From NCBI GenBank assembly GCA_020086605.1, contig JACBWW010000004.1, positions 22,116,506-22,180,505 on the forward strand: 64,000 bases of DNA, in the 5' to 3' direction. The notes below the pieces were generated by a model. That model ran no database searches, was not told the DNA's origin, and saw nothing but the letters and a program-made list of their open reading frames with translations. Of this stretch, positions 44,701 through 57,455 are shown in pieces (the first letter of the stretch is position 1; the number at the start of each line of letters is the position of its first letter). Source of the DNA: Lanius collurio (lineage: Eukaryota; Chordata; Aves; Passeriformes; Laniidae). Both the position numbers and the translations under genes were made by a program.

Positions 44701-45699
44701 TCGTGTTAATTGGCCTGGGTGACAGTTTGAAATGTAGTGAGCCAAGATAGTATTTGGAACCTTCATAAGTGTATTATCCACATCTTTTCTCCTGCCAGAA
44801 GTGCTGTTTAATCCAGTACAGCCTAGTATAAGGACATTTGAGACACGAGTTTCATATTCACAACCTGCTTCTTCTAAAACCTTTTCTAAACAGGAATATA
44901 TCTATTTGTTTCTAATGTCCTTGTTGTGTTTCTCATCCTTTTCCTCACATTCAACATAACAGAATGAATTTCAGGGATTTGATCTTTATGGATTATTTCT
45001 GCTCATTTAGAAAATATTTGTGTTAAGGAAGTTGAAAAAAAAAGGTAGATCAGCAAAAGAAAAACAAAAGCTAAGAAAATAGGAGGAATCTCCTCAGCAT
45101 CATTTACTGCATCCACTAGCAATGGGAAAAGAATGAAAACCAGCCCTGTTGATATTAAAAGTCCTTTATCTCTCTTTGCAGACTCAGTTCCCCATTTTCA
45201 GACAGTTCTATTTAATACAGTTTGTAGCCTGGGAATAAGTTCAAAGAGTATGGTAGAGGGCAAATCCCCATAAATGTGCAATGTGATCTTAATTTATTAA
45301 TACAAATTAATGAAGAGAAAATTTGGTGCACAATTGATTGCCTGTAATATATTCCTTAAGGACTGTGTATTCTTTCCTTGCAGGAGTATAGACTTGAGGA
45401 TCTGCAGAAGATGGTTTCACATTTCTAGAACAATACTAAACAAAGTAATTTCACACTTCTGACAAGGATTTAAGTTGTTTGAACCTTTCATACAGACCAA
45501 ACAATCTAAGCTTAACTGAGATTGCAGGGTGTTAACTTTCTGATCAAACAAACCATCAGTGAAGTATACTACTTTCCTATTTTCCCTGAATCTCCTCAAT
45601 GGGGCAAGGAAGTTTTCCTGTTAACAGTAGTAAATGATAAAATTTTCTTTTTGTCTGTCTCATGTGCCCTAGGACAGTGTTATTATTGAATTTTGCCGT

Positions 45700-45755
45700 G
45701 CTCTACCACACTCTTCTGATTATTTTTTGCTCTACCACACTCTTCTGATTATTTT
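45700..45755 (+). repeat. Tandem duplication, 29-bp period
   Basis: A 27-base word starting GCTCTACCACACTCTTCTGA is repeated exactly at 45,700 and 45,729, with two T bases between the copies. Confidence 0.9.
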
Positions 45756-46679
45756 ATAGGTCTTTTCAGTTAGCAACTAACCCAGAAATTCAGGTTTTAG
45801 AAGCTTGAGATTGTTTCTTCTTTTTGCATGTCAAGATATTCAATGTTGGTGAATAGGGCATAATTTCATGACAAGAATTTTAAAAGACAGTACTAAGCTT
45901 TTTAAGTATGTAAAAATTACATTATTTTCAATAAAATTCTAAGGTGGATTTTTTTATCCCAGAATATAGAAGAATCATTTTGTGATAAAGACACTTTCTT
46001 ATTTTAAGTCTTCTCATCAGCAAAGATCATTCAAATTAATTCATAATACTTCACTGAAGATTTGGGAGACACATCAGATGATTGCTAGGATTACATGTGT
46101 TTTACTCCTGTAACAACAGAGTAGAACTATGAGGAACAAATACTAAATCTTAATTAACCTTCTGATTCAGAAAGTTAGAATGTAGTCTGTGCCATTAAAA
46201 CTGTAAGAAGTCTTGTGATCTGAGTCACTGATCTTTCCTTGCACTTGGCTTGGATCGGGATTTATTGCTGTTGCCTATGGTATGAGTGGACAGGGTAGAG
46301 CTAAAAGCCTGAAATAGATAACTCTTGCCTAAGTTCTATCTCACTTTCCCCTTGGCAATTGGAGTTAGAAAGGACATGAGTAAGGGCAGCTTTTCTCTTT
46401 TATGTCCAAAGTAGTGATATAGCTGAAGCTAAACTGACCTTAAAATAGTTAACTGATACAAAGTTTATCCACTTCTCATTCTTCAGCCTGGAACAGCAAA
46501 AAATTAAATTTAAAATATAAAGCACCCCACAAACAAAAAACTCCACATAAGTGAGTTCACTTAGGAAAAAGCACTGTAATGCATATGATTTTGATAATAA
46601 TTTCAGAAAGAAGAAAAGATATTTTCAGAGTATATGCAGTTTTCTACATGTTCCTCTGTAGTCAGCTCTGAGGATAAGA

Positions 46680-47000
46680 GGCTTCCAGGAAGCTGAGCCT
46701 CTCCCGAGGAGGAGTCCTACAAGCTGAGCAATGACTCAGCCCCGTACCTCAGTAAACACCAGCCAGCAGCATGTCACTCGCATATTTATCACGTCAACGT
46801 CAGTCGTGTGCTCACCACATGGGCTCATAATTGCAAGAGTTGGCCTCCCCAAGAGGAAACCTCTCACCCAGTGCCTGCTGCAGGGTTGCGTCAGGCCCAT
46901 GTTGTAAACACAGCTCTCTGTGCAGCAGCGCAGGGTTGTTTGCTGATTGCCGGGGCTGCAAAGACTGGCACGTCCTTTTGGAAAGCCAAGACGCTGACAC
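46680..47000. promoter_or_regulatory. Candidate enhancer: clustered AP-1/MARE, forkhead and CRE motifs
   Basis: This 320-bp stretch is GC-richer than its surroundings. It carries TGACTCAGC (46,732-46,740), an AP-1/NF-E2/MARE core mirrored by GCTGAG at 46,723-46,728; GTAAACA (forkhead-like) at 46,752-46,758; and two ACGTCA CRE half sites in tandem (46,791-46,796 and 46,797-46,802). Open frames on both strands here look incidental. Motif density is the only support. Confidence 0.35.
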
Positions 47001-50000
47001 TATGTTTGTATTCCCCAGGCTTGTGCAACAGTGGAGTGGCTAAGAAGAGACTATAATAACTTAGGAGAATTTAAATCAAAAAAAGCTTTCAACAACTGCA
47101 TTTTATTTATGAAAAATGAAAGTTTTCCATAAGAAAATCTTAATATGCTTAAATAGCTAAATTCTATAAAACGAAGTCTTACCTGATACAGCAAGAAAGG
47201 TTCTGTAATATATTACCTCATTGCTTTGAAATGTGTAGTAAACATTTAGTAACCTTTTCTTTAGAAGTATAATATTAATCCAAAAAATAAAATGCATGGA
47301 GTTATTAATCTTTTGGATTTGGAGGAGTAGGTACTTTCAGTGTTTTCCACTACCTTATTGTGTGGGTGGCAGAGAAAAAAGTGTTAAAGCAAAAGAATAA
47401 ATAATCCATAAATATCCTAACAGTTTTATTTGACTGGGCACAGCCCTGGTCTTCAGCATAAACTACTCACTTAAATTTATGGAGCTGTTCAGGTTCTGCT
47501 TATATCACCTTCTGATCTATTTACTACAGAGTGTGTACACAAATACTTTTGGAAACATCGACTTGGCATGTATACAGAAGTAGGCAGTCAGCTAACAAAA
47601 TATCAGTTATCCTGGGTTCTAGTTGTTGTATGAATTTTAAAAATACGAAGGAATCTGAGTCTTCCGGTTTTGTTTGAATTGTAGCTGTATTTCAGTTTGA
47701 TTTTTGGTCAGTTTCATATTTTCTGTAACAAAAGCCCAATCATTCCAGTCTGAAGCTTTCAATCCTTACTATCACACTGTGACGTTAAGAATGCCCATGA
47801 CATTCCTTCTGCTATCAGCTAAAATCATATAGAAAACACCAGCCTGAGTATAATATAAAGAAGTAATAAATGTTATCCTCATTCGAGCTATGAATGAAAA
47901 AACACTTGGCTTTTTTCTCATCATGAGAAGATTTTGCAGAATCCTAGCCAAAAGCATTTAATTCTCTTTTTTTTCAAAGAGAATTAAATGCTTTTGAGAA
48001 CACCCGCAATGTCTTCTTGTTCAGAAGCTGTCTCAAGTGAGGTGTCCTTTAAAATATGTCTCTGTGTCTGCAACCCATTCCCTGATCCTTGCTACCCTTG
48101 TAGCATAGTTCACTGTTGTTCATGTGTCCCTAGCATTATTCTAGTAATTGCGCTGACATTTTCTCTTTTAAAGCCAATTTTTAATTTTCAGGTAAATACT
48201 CAGCAAAAATGATGGTCATTGCTCAATACAACATTCTACAAAGATCAATCTGTGTTGACCCTATGTGGCCTAATTTCCAAAGGCATTGTCAGTCACACGT
48301 GTGGTCTGCTCAAGTGTAGTCATAAAGAGGAATTCTGTTTCATAGCATTATTTAAGACTTAATATAGTAACATGTCTCAACAATGCACGGTTCCATAAGT
48401 GCTAAGACATTTCTGACTCCAGCATTTCTATCTCCTTATTTTGTACAGGAGGAAACAGAGACGCGCAGTGATTAAGGGATTAGGCCAAGGTCATACATGA
48501 AGCGCATGCCAGCTAGTGCTAGCATTTAGGTAATTTTCTAACTGAATGAAAAATACATACCTTGCACAAGTGCAGGGAACTGAAGTTGTTTTTGCAAGTT
48601 TCACACAATGCTCAGTGTGGTTTTCTTCAAAGCAGCTACAACAGTCAAGCTCCCTTTCTTGTCACTTCAGTCTATGCCATAACCTGCCTTCCCTGTCTGG
48701 CTGCACTAATCCACATAAAAGTTCTTCTTCCTCAGAAGGCTTAGGCCCAGCACTAACAGAATGATAGACATGGGCTGGAAAACTGGGAGTCTGAACAAAC
48801 CTTCACTGATGTGAAAATTCAAGTGAATTTGAGTAATTCTGTAGGAATGTGATTCTGATGTCTTTCTTATCTGCAAAGTGTGCTCTTACTTGCTAGAGAT
48901 TTCCTTCTTAGTAAGCATTAAAGAGCAGCCACTTTTGAAGAGGCAGTTCTAGTCTCTATCAGTGCTGTACAGAGGGAGTCTGAACACTAACTTCAGGGGT
49001 ATCACCATGTTGCACTTCAATGGAGTACTCTGACAAAAGAGAGTGTTGAAAATAATTTGAATGCCCATCAGCACAGGAAGTGAAAAATGTATGAATCAGT
49101 TAATGAACATATATATTATAAGAAGTATATCATCAATAAAGCAGAAATTATCTAGTCAGCATTATTTTGCAGGTTTGTTCTCATGAGAAGAACTCGTATA
49201 AAGAGGAAAAAAATCACTAGCAAACCCTAAAATATTGCAAATGTACACAATGAAAAAAGGTCCTGATTCCTGATGTAAGCTGTAATACATTACTCAGTAT
49301 ACTTCTTTGAGTAAAAAAAATGGATATATGTAATTAGGCAATTAATGCAACAGGACATAGAAGCATTGCTGTTTCTCCATTTAGAAATAACTATGTACAG
49401 CACTGAAAGCTATTTCCAGTATTTAAGTTTTGTATTCCTGCTTAATAGTACTTTAAATCCATGATTCATATTCTTTTCAAGTACAATATTATAGTGTTGA
49501 TTTTGTTCTTAAATTGATCTGTATTTTATATCCTCATATTGTCTACAAATAACCATGTATCTTTCCAGATGCCTGAACCAGAAACATCATTCCATGTGAG
49601 AAGAGTGAAGTGTTTGTTTGATTTCAAAGTTTTTGGTCTTTCCAATCAAAAATTGGGGTTTATTTTTGATCTTCAGAAGAAACTAATAATATTTCTTTAA
49701 CTGAAACTTTTCTTCACAAAAAAAGCAAAGGCAACTGTTCTAGCATCATGCAACAAGAGGGAGGTCACTTAGCAGTGACCTTAAGTTAGCAGTGTCTTAA
49801 GTTTGGCCTAATTCTGCTGCTTCTGCACTGGTGAAGATATAAAGAAGACCAAGTTTCTAAATTAAAAGATTGTAGACTCAGTCCTCCTACTGCCTTGTGT
49901 CCTTAACTTTAAGCATATCAGCAGTCTTCCTGACCTCTGAAGGACAAGCACAGGCAAAGGATACCCATGTAAATCTTGGCTGGGCTGGAACATGTTGCAG

Positions 50001-50759
50001 TTAACAGAGATGTAATACGGTAAGACAGAAAGGCTAAGCTGCCTTAGAAATCAGAAACAGAGACAAAACACTTACTGTTCTTGTGTTCTGAATGAAACCT
50101 GCACCAAGAAAGGAAAAACTTTCTAGAGGTGTTATTACAATATTGAACAATAAAAATGTCGGCGTTTGACAAGTCTTAACCAAGCATGACTGCGATTGCC
50201 TTTTTGTTCAGTGTGTAGTTTTAGCCTCCTAATTACAGGAAATGTCTGTGATGTAGGTAGGAGTGACATTCAAATGTACAATAATCTTATTTACTGTACT
50301 TATATTAATAGGCTTAAATTCCTTTGCAAAACATGTCATCCTACAGAGAAGGAAATAATTTTGAATATCCTTCATTTCAAATTTCTAGCAATTTGCTTCC
50401 TTTGTCTTTTGATCATTTGCAAGGTAATTGCACAGCATTTTGCAGCCCGTGTGGCAGCGGACTACTCTACTGCAAAAGGTGTCTCAAGCTACACAGCGTA
50501 GTTGCAGCACTTTAACTCAGTACTCGGTAAGAGCAACCTAAAACCTCCGCTCGGTAAGACCCAATACTGCGACATTTAAATATCTGCTCACCAGATCCTC
50601 TTTAATGGAGGCGGGGAGGGGGATCAAAGTGTTTTCGAGAGTGGTCCCTGAAAAGTATAAGCCCCACGGTAAAAGCAAAGAATATTGTATTGAAGTAAAT
50701 AATCAGAATATGGCAAGAAATAAAATGACCTGTAAACCATACAAAAATAAATCCCCAGG
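47001..50759. other. Intergenic upstream of CpG island
   Basis: AT-rich DNA with the 21-bp inverted repeat at 47,949-47,996. No known repeat or supported gene was found. The last 150 bases become GC-richer toward the island. Confidence 0.5.
47949..47996. repeat. Perfect inverted repeat, 21-bp arms
   Basis: The arm at 47,949-47,969 (CAAAAGCATTTAATTCTCTT plus T) is the exact reverse complement of 47,976-47,996, with a 6-base loop (TTTTTC). It would form a 21-bp hairpin in DNA or RNA. No transposon flanks were recognised. Confidence 0.9.
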
Positions 50760-50959
50760 CAGCCAGGGAGAGGCCACTCGAGCCGACGAGGGCCCTTCGC
50801 CGGGCAGGCCGCGCCGGGGCTCCCCGGGACCTCGCTCGCAGTTCCGCAGCGGCGGCGCGGGGCGGAGCGGGCCCGCGGCAGCGGCGCCTTCTCCGCGGAG
50901 GCTCCGGAGGCTCCGGCAGCGCCCCCAGCGGCCGCTCGGCCGCCTCAGCTCCGCCCCGA
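50760..50959 (+). promoter_or_regulatory. CpG island, probable promoter (HECTD1?)
   Basis: About 200 bp of very GC-rich, CpG-rich sequence with GC boxes (GGGGCGGAGC; CTCCGCCCCG) and repeated GGAGGCTCC words, cut off at its right by an assembly gap. In a vertebrate genome this marks a promoter or first exon. Known synteny: in human, HECTD1 follows HEATR5A on the same strand, so this is plausibly the HECTD1 promoter and non-coding exon 1. The HECTD1 initiator exon was not found in the remaining 12.7 kb, so it would lie beyond the window. A long open frame across the island (50,605 onward) runs into N and is probably a GC-content artefact. Confidence 0.6.
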
Positions 50960-51318
50960 NNNNNNNNNNNNNNNNNNNNNNNNNNNNNNNNNNNNNNNNN
51001 NNNNNNNNNNNNNNNNNNNNNNNNNNNNNNNNNNNNNNNNNNNNNNNNNNNNNNNNNNNNNNNNNNNNNNNNNNNNNNNNNNNNNNNNNNNNNNNNNNNN
51101 NNNNNNNNNNNNNNNNNNNNNNNNNNNNNNNNNNNNNNNNNNNNNNNNNNNNNNNNNNNNNNNNNNNNNNNNNNNNNNNNNNNNNNNNNNNNNNNNNNNN
51201 NNNNNNNNNNNNNNNNNNNNNNNNNNNNNNNNNNNNNNNNNNNNNNNNNNNNNNNNNNNNNNNNNNNNNNNNNNNNNNNNNNNNNNNNNNNNNNNNNNNN
51301 NNNNNNNNNNNNNNNNNN
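50960..51318. other. Assembly gap (359 N)
   Basis: Unresolved bases in the middle of the CpG island; the transcription start and exon 1 donor may be inside. Extremely GC-rich bird promoters are often missing from assemblies. Confidence 1.
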
Positions 51319-54300
51319 TGTCACTTTTCATGATAAAATATGGCTAGTGTGTTTCAGACACATCCTGCTTTTTAGGGGTGTGGATTTAGAAGCATTTGAG
51401 AAGGTAGCCGTCTGTTACACTGTTTAGTTTTGTAGCTCTGAAGGAAACAGTTTTCAGATTTAGCTCTTAGAAGCTGTTCCCATGACTGGAAAATTTTCAT
51501 TACTGGAAAATTAAAATTAATGCATCTCTAAAATTTGGATTTGTAGTAGTTGCAGAGCATTGAGCACAATTTTGTACAGTGCTTTAGAGTTTGAAGTTGC
51601 CTGTTCTTTGCCTTGGTGAGCTTACAGGTAAAATTTTGATTTGAAGAGCCTTACTGTAGGGAGATCCATCTGACTTCCCTATCTATCCTCATGCTGCTGA
51701 TACTGGTGGAGCCTCAAAATTCACCATTGTAGAAAAAAACCTAGTAGTTAAGAATGGATTTTTTAATGAATCTGGGTGAACTACCTGCTTCAGGATATTC
51801 TGCTATCTTCTGGGTATTTGAGAGTCAGGACTGAAATGTCAACTTTTAAAAATATAAACCAGATGTGGGTTTTAGGTGTCTTATTTAGAACAGACTTTTC
51901 TTACAATATAAATGAACTAAATAGTCCAAGCGCCTTTTTTTTTTCTTAAAGTGTACATAATGAATGCTGTGTTACTGCACTGTTGTGGTTTTAAAATTAT
52001 TCATGTCTGAAAGAAGAAATATTTAAAATGCATTTTGGCCTTTTAATTTTTCTTTTGAGTCTGGGTATAGTTTAATTTTACTGGTCTTCTAACTTCTCTG
52101 TTTCTTTTGCTCTTGTAAGTTTTCCTCAAAAAGAAGAGAATGAAGTGTAAATAGGGGAAGAAGTTACCAAAGTTCTCTGCCTGTTGAAGTGATTTTGCAA
52201 TAATGTTAAAACTGCTCCTTTGTAGTGGCTCTGCGAATATACTGAAGTGTGTGAGCTGGTACCATGGTAGCTCGTCCTCGCCGTTTTCACTCCTCCCAAC
52301 CATACTCTTGTTTCTGCCACTGTCAGGGCTTACTGGACTCCTCTAATTCCCTGCAAGTGCAAGCTGCTCTTTAAACCTGCTGAAGAAGTTGGTTAGTTTT
52401 CTGCTGTTACTGTGAGTTACAGCATATAGAGAGGTGTCTGATGAGCACTGGAGGTTGAACTGCATAGCTGGAAATATGGGAGGAGCAGTGAAAAGTATAC
52501 AGTCTTCAGTGGAGAACTTCTCAATGATTGTCTTGGTTGCTTATGGGTACCTGCATTTCAAGGTGACTTTATTTATTTTGGAACTCCCTAACAAATAGAT
52601 GATATCTTGAAAAGTATTTTTAAAATCTTTCCAAATGGCAGTTCAAATAGCCAAAATTGTCATGTGCTGAGAGGATATAACTAAAGTAATCGTGGATAAT
52701 ATTTTATAGATCCTTTTCAGCTTTTTTTTAAAATGGAATTATTGTTTGCTAAAATAGCAGATCTACTGTGTGACAGAAGGGTTGCTAAACCCCCACTTTT
52801 CAGTAACTATTTTCAGTGCATGCCTGATCTAGAACATAGATGTATTTTTCTGTTGGTTAGAAAACCAGCCTCTAGACTTTAAAAATATTTTTTCTTCTAC
52901 TAAGTAAGAACAGCATTTCTAAATTTTTGGATGCTGTGCACATGTTATTTGAAGGTCTTGTAATTGTTTATTGCTATTTGTTGTATGTTGACAAAGGTTT
53001 AAAGAAAATTTTTCATCTATGAAAATCAACGACTGTGTCATGAACTTTTAAAAGTTTCTTGGAGAATTAAATGGGTTGTTTTTCAGAGCTTAGTTAGAGT
53101 GACTTTAAATATTAAGCATTAGTCCACTTTTACATAAGGAGTTATTTGCTTTTGTGATGTAAGCTAAGAAAAAGCTCATCATTTTTGTGAATTACAGCTG
53201 GTGATTAAAAGCTGCATAAGGTGAGGACTGGAAAAGCTGTGAAACAAGACCACATTAAAAATATTGACATGAATGCTCTGCACCATCTCTAAAACCGTGA
53301 CACAGTTTCCATCCTGCTTTCTTAAGGAGCTAAGGGGAATACACACTCTTACTTAGCAAAGAAAGCACAAAGTTGGAGGGGAAAAAACTTATTGAAATGT
53401 TAGATTCAGAATCTTGTACTTAATTTTTTCAGTAAAGTAACAGGGTTACTTTGCAAACATGTTCTGAAGGCAACGATATAGCAAATGATAAGGATAATAA
53501 TTTGCTTTTGGACAAGAGTAATGGATATTGAAACTAGTGTTTCAGATCAGCTGAAATCCAGAAGCAGGCACATGTGCGGGGTGTTGTATTTCATAATGTT
53601 CTTGCAGAGTTCTAGCAGCATCACAGCAGATTTCAGGATATGCAGCTGATTAACAGGTAGTGCTGCCAAATAATTGATGTTTCTTTACTTCTTCCCAGAC
53701 TTACATATTCCATCCAATTAAATTATTTTGGAAGTTACTCATATGTTAACATTACAAAAATCAGTGGCATATTCATTTTCTGGTGATAATGAGTCACAGA
53801 CACTGCTAGTCACTTTGCATGAAGAATGGCTAACATTTTACCAGCAGCAAAAGCCAGTAGCTTCTGTTAAGTAGTTGAATTGGAGTAAAACAGCAAAACT
53901 GTTTTGATTATAAGTGTTAATCCCAAATTATATTTAAACTGTGTGCTATTAAATCCACTTGAACAGGAGTTTAAAGAATGCATTTCATATAAACTTAACT
54001 GAAATTGTGGACTCTTCTTTTGTCTTTTAAATTACCTGTAATGGTTTAAGTGTCTGTAGAGGCTCTTAGTTACAATCTCACATTATTAATGTAATGCTTT
54101 TCCGTATAGGTGTTTCAGTTTATTACTTTCTCACCTTGTGTGATTGTTTCACTTTTTTTGGTGAAATAAAATTAGAACTCTTCTGGTTGGGCTTTCTGTT
54201 GCTGTCTTTCAGAGCAAAAGTACTTAGCAATTAATTACAATAAAAAGTTGCAGAACAAGGCACTAGTATAACAAAGTAAGACCTGTTTAAAACCTTTTTT

Positions 54301-56301
54301 AACACAGCAGATGAATAGGCCTTATTAATGCTCAGAAAGAGAAAGCATATTTTCCTCTTTGGCTGCTCTGTAAGTCTCCTCTGTATATTTAGCATTAGCA
54401 GATTTGGTAAGCAAAAAATTATCAGGAGGTATCAGCTCATTTGACAAATAAAAACAAATTGTATAAGGATCATATTTTAGGGTTCTAATGTGTAAAATAA
54501 AAATTCTTTCAGTTTATTTTTTAAATCAAATATGTTTACTTTAATTCACACTAAACTTTGTTCAACCAAAGGCTGTTGATATGAGACTGTTAATGTGAAA
54601 CAGTTTAGCTTTACCTCCACCCGATTGCTTAAAACTACATTGTTCTGTCTTTATCAGGATTGTAAAACTCCGGTAAATCAAAGTTAGATATATAGAGAAA
54701 AACGATTTTTCTTTTAGAGATAGGAATCCAAAGTGCTGGTTTTCAGGAATATATTTACAAACTGGGCTGCCTTTAAAAACATCTTTGTAATTCAGACAGT
54801 AAAGTGCCCTTTAACAGGTCTGACAACTGTGGAGAAACTAACAGGCTGAGAGAGCAGCTCTGTTGATATCAAGGTGGTTTCACATTTTATATCCTACAGA
54901 TTTACTCATTTTGTTATTTTAAGGAAAAAATAACGTCTGACCATTGTTACACTTTTGTGCTGGAGTGCAGCAATGAGTAAATTAGAGTAAGTATTGCTGT
55001 CAACAATAGACTGTACAGTTTTCATTATTTTAAACCATGCAAAGTATATATTCTTAGTGAATTATTGGTTTGGATTAAAGCAGACATCTCTCTCAAATGA
55101 AATTTTGTAACCTTTATAATGGCAAGCCTCATGTGATTACTACCAAGCTTTTTTTCTTTTAATGAAGGCAGAGGGGTCTGGCACCAGTGAAATACCAGCA
55201 CTGGAGTAATTTACTCTGTGGCCTCCAATATAGTGGGATCTTCAGCATCCTATAGTGTGGTTTTCTGAGGTGGAAGTAGGGGTGTGCTCTGTATTTTTCT
55301 GGGAGCACTCTTGTTGCAACATAATGTTTAGAATTATTCCTGATTTTTAAAGCTGTTTTGTTGTTGTTTTTGTTTTTTTCTCTTTTTCAGTTATAAGAAT
55401 TTTGAAATATTCATGTCTTTCTGGTTGCTCTTTGTAAAATGGGAATTAAGGCCTCACTATCACTGGTATTGTGGAAATTAATTAACCTTGTCTAGTTATT
55501 TTGAGAATCTTAATGGCTGCAAAGGCCAGAAGGGAAGATTAAGTCTGAACTGACATTCTCTCTTCTATCCTGGTCCTTATATTTTATGTGATTATTACTG
55601 AATTGAGCATCTTGTTTGATACAAGCGTAATGTGTAGCTAATGCTTCTGAGAGAGCCTCCTACCTAATTTTACCCTCTCTTTTGCTATTAATTCTGCTGC
55701 CTAAATTGCCTTTGTTGTTAAAATTTGCTTGCTCTTTTCCATATGAATTGGCCAGACTTGTGCATTCTGGAGACAGCAGTCAGTTTACCTTTTCCTATTT
55801 ACATCAAAAGCCAGTAGTGTTCTTACTGTGAATGTACCTGCACACAAAAGGTTTCATCAGCTCTTGATCCTTCCTTCCCTTCTCTAGTTCTTCAGGTTAC
55901 AAGTTCTTCAGAAATACTTTCCAGTGTTGTCTTCATCCATGCTGTTTGTGCTAGTGCCTTTGACTTACTGTTAACACTTAAACATGCCAAGGGGAGTTAG
56001 ATGTTTCCAAAACCTTGTACAGTAAGAGCGATTTTAGTTATCTGTCTTCAGAGTTGCTTTCAAGGATGTGAGTGCTTGATGCTTAGGTATGGCTTGATGT
56101 ATTATCTAGACTAAGATCTGTAACGTGACGTTTGTGTGTGTTAAAACACGTTTTGTTTAAATGAGCCCATGCCTCTGGGTAATCCAGATAACTCATCACA
56201 TTGTCACTATTTAGTAGTGTGGCATTTAAATTTTTTTTTTCTAGTAATATTGTCAAGTGTCCTTTGTTTTGTTCAGAATTTTGTGTGTGAGATAAAATTG
56301 A
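51319..56301 (+). other. AT-rich DNA, possible first intron
   Basis: Almost 5 kb after the island without a convincing exon or known repeat. Weak exon-like pieces (for example near 52,470-52,562) are too short to judge. Confidence 0.45.
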
Positions 56302-56497
56302 AGTGATTCTTGCAAGTACTATGCAAAAGATGGGTGTAGAATGTTAAGGCAGCAGGTTAATGACCTTTTGAAAGTGTCAGCTCCTAATAGATTGGATGAG
56401 ATCAATAAAAGAGATATTACAGGAATTTCAAATCACAGACTTCCTTTCTTGCATGACTACTGGTCAAGTGATTTTAATACTAGCCTCTTAAGAAGAG
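56302..56497 (+). CDS. Unrecognised protein, putative exon A
   Basis: An open frame with protein-like composition. From ATG at 56,341 it reads RQQVNDLLKVSAPNRLDEI, then DITGISNHRLPFLHDYW and FNTSLLRR. The likely donor is AAGAG|GTATAG (exon end 56,497), leaving one base of a codon. The frame is open back to 56,302, after a TGA; no strong acceptor is clear, with candidates at CTTGCAAG (ends 56,315) or AAGGCAG (ends 56,352). Without splicing it stops at 56,521-56,523. The next putative exon continues in the same phase. I do not recognise the family. It may be an exon of an unlisted gene, an alternative first-intron exon of the downstream gene, or a remnant. Confidence 0.4.
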
Positions 56498-57455
56498 GTA
56501 TAGATAGCACAGATGTTAAGTAGATTGCTAATAGGGAAGTGGAAGTTTTCTTGTGTAAGTCAGTTCTTTTTTTGACCACCTGGGAATCCAGTAGAAGCTA
56601 GTGGGGAGATGTGCATATTTAGGCACATACAAAATCACACTTTTTGTTTTAATTGCTTATTTCCTTTTGAAATGTTGACAGATGTAATACATGCTCAAAG
56701 CATTATCTTTTTGTACATTGAGGTTACTACTCGTGGAAATCATAGGCAGAATGGTCTGTAGTTTCACATTCTTTAATTTATTCAGCAATTGTGGACTAAG
56801 TTTCTGTAAAATATTTGCAAAATGCTGGAGATTGGAGAACAAGCATGTGGAATTACTATCCTGAGATACGGCATAGCTTTTATAAGATGCTGAAAAATGC
56901 AAAAGGCAGCCAAGCACATCCTTTATAAATTCAGAAATAAACGAAATGACAATTTATTTAGAAATACAGAAATTACCTATCCTGTGGAAGCTGTTTCCTC
57001 ATACGGATTTTTCTTATTTTTCATTTTACACAGCTGATATTTTTTGAATGTGTAGTTGAATACTAAATATCTAATACTAATTGTCTTCCTGCCTAATAAT
57101 GAACTCTCAGAAGAGGGTTCAGCTCTGTCATTTATTTATCTAAAAGAAAGTTTGAAAGTGTTTTTAAATGTCAAATTTGAATTCTAAATTAATTTCTTTT
57201 AATTTCTAATAAAGTGGAGTTTCTACTGGAATGGATACAAGATGGAATTGTTAGTTCTCCAACTTAATTTTATTGGCCTGAGCTGTGATTGCAATAAAGA
57301 GTAGAGATGCAGAGTTGTGCAAGTTTTAATGTTTTGTAATTCTGGTAAAAGTTCCTAAATTGCCAATTAATTTTTAGTTGCTTTTTCCTTGTACCTTTAA
57401 AATATAGTATGGTATATCTAAAGTCTTATATATGAGTAGATGTTTTGTATTGTAG

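Larger units (their letters stand above)
40348..46679. other. Intergenic, two small tandem duplications
   Basis: AT-rich DNA without a supported gene. It contains the tandem duplications at 41,675-41,734 and 45,700-45,755. The open frames near 41,200-41,540 and 43,298-43,723 have no recognisable protein content. Confidence 0.5.

Noticed and set aside
50602..51333. 240-residue open frames over the CpG island on both strands
   Set aside because: GC-rich DNA has few stops and half of the frame is N. The arginine, proline and alanine-rich translation looks like an artefact.
52470..52562. Frame beginning MGGAVKSIQS, reminiscent of a PCMTD start
   Set aside because: Only the first four residues agree; the rest does not match and the frame stops soon after.
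55170..55252. Exon-like frame (GLAPVKYQHWSNLLCG)
   Set aside because: A weak acceptor and no donor before the stop; no phase link to the unit at 56 kb.
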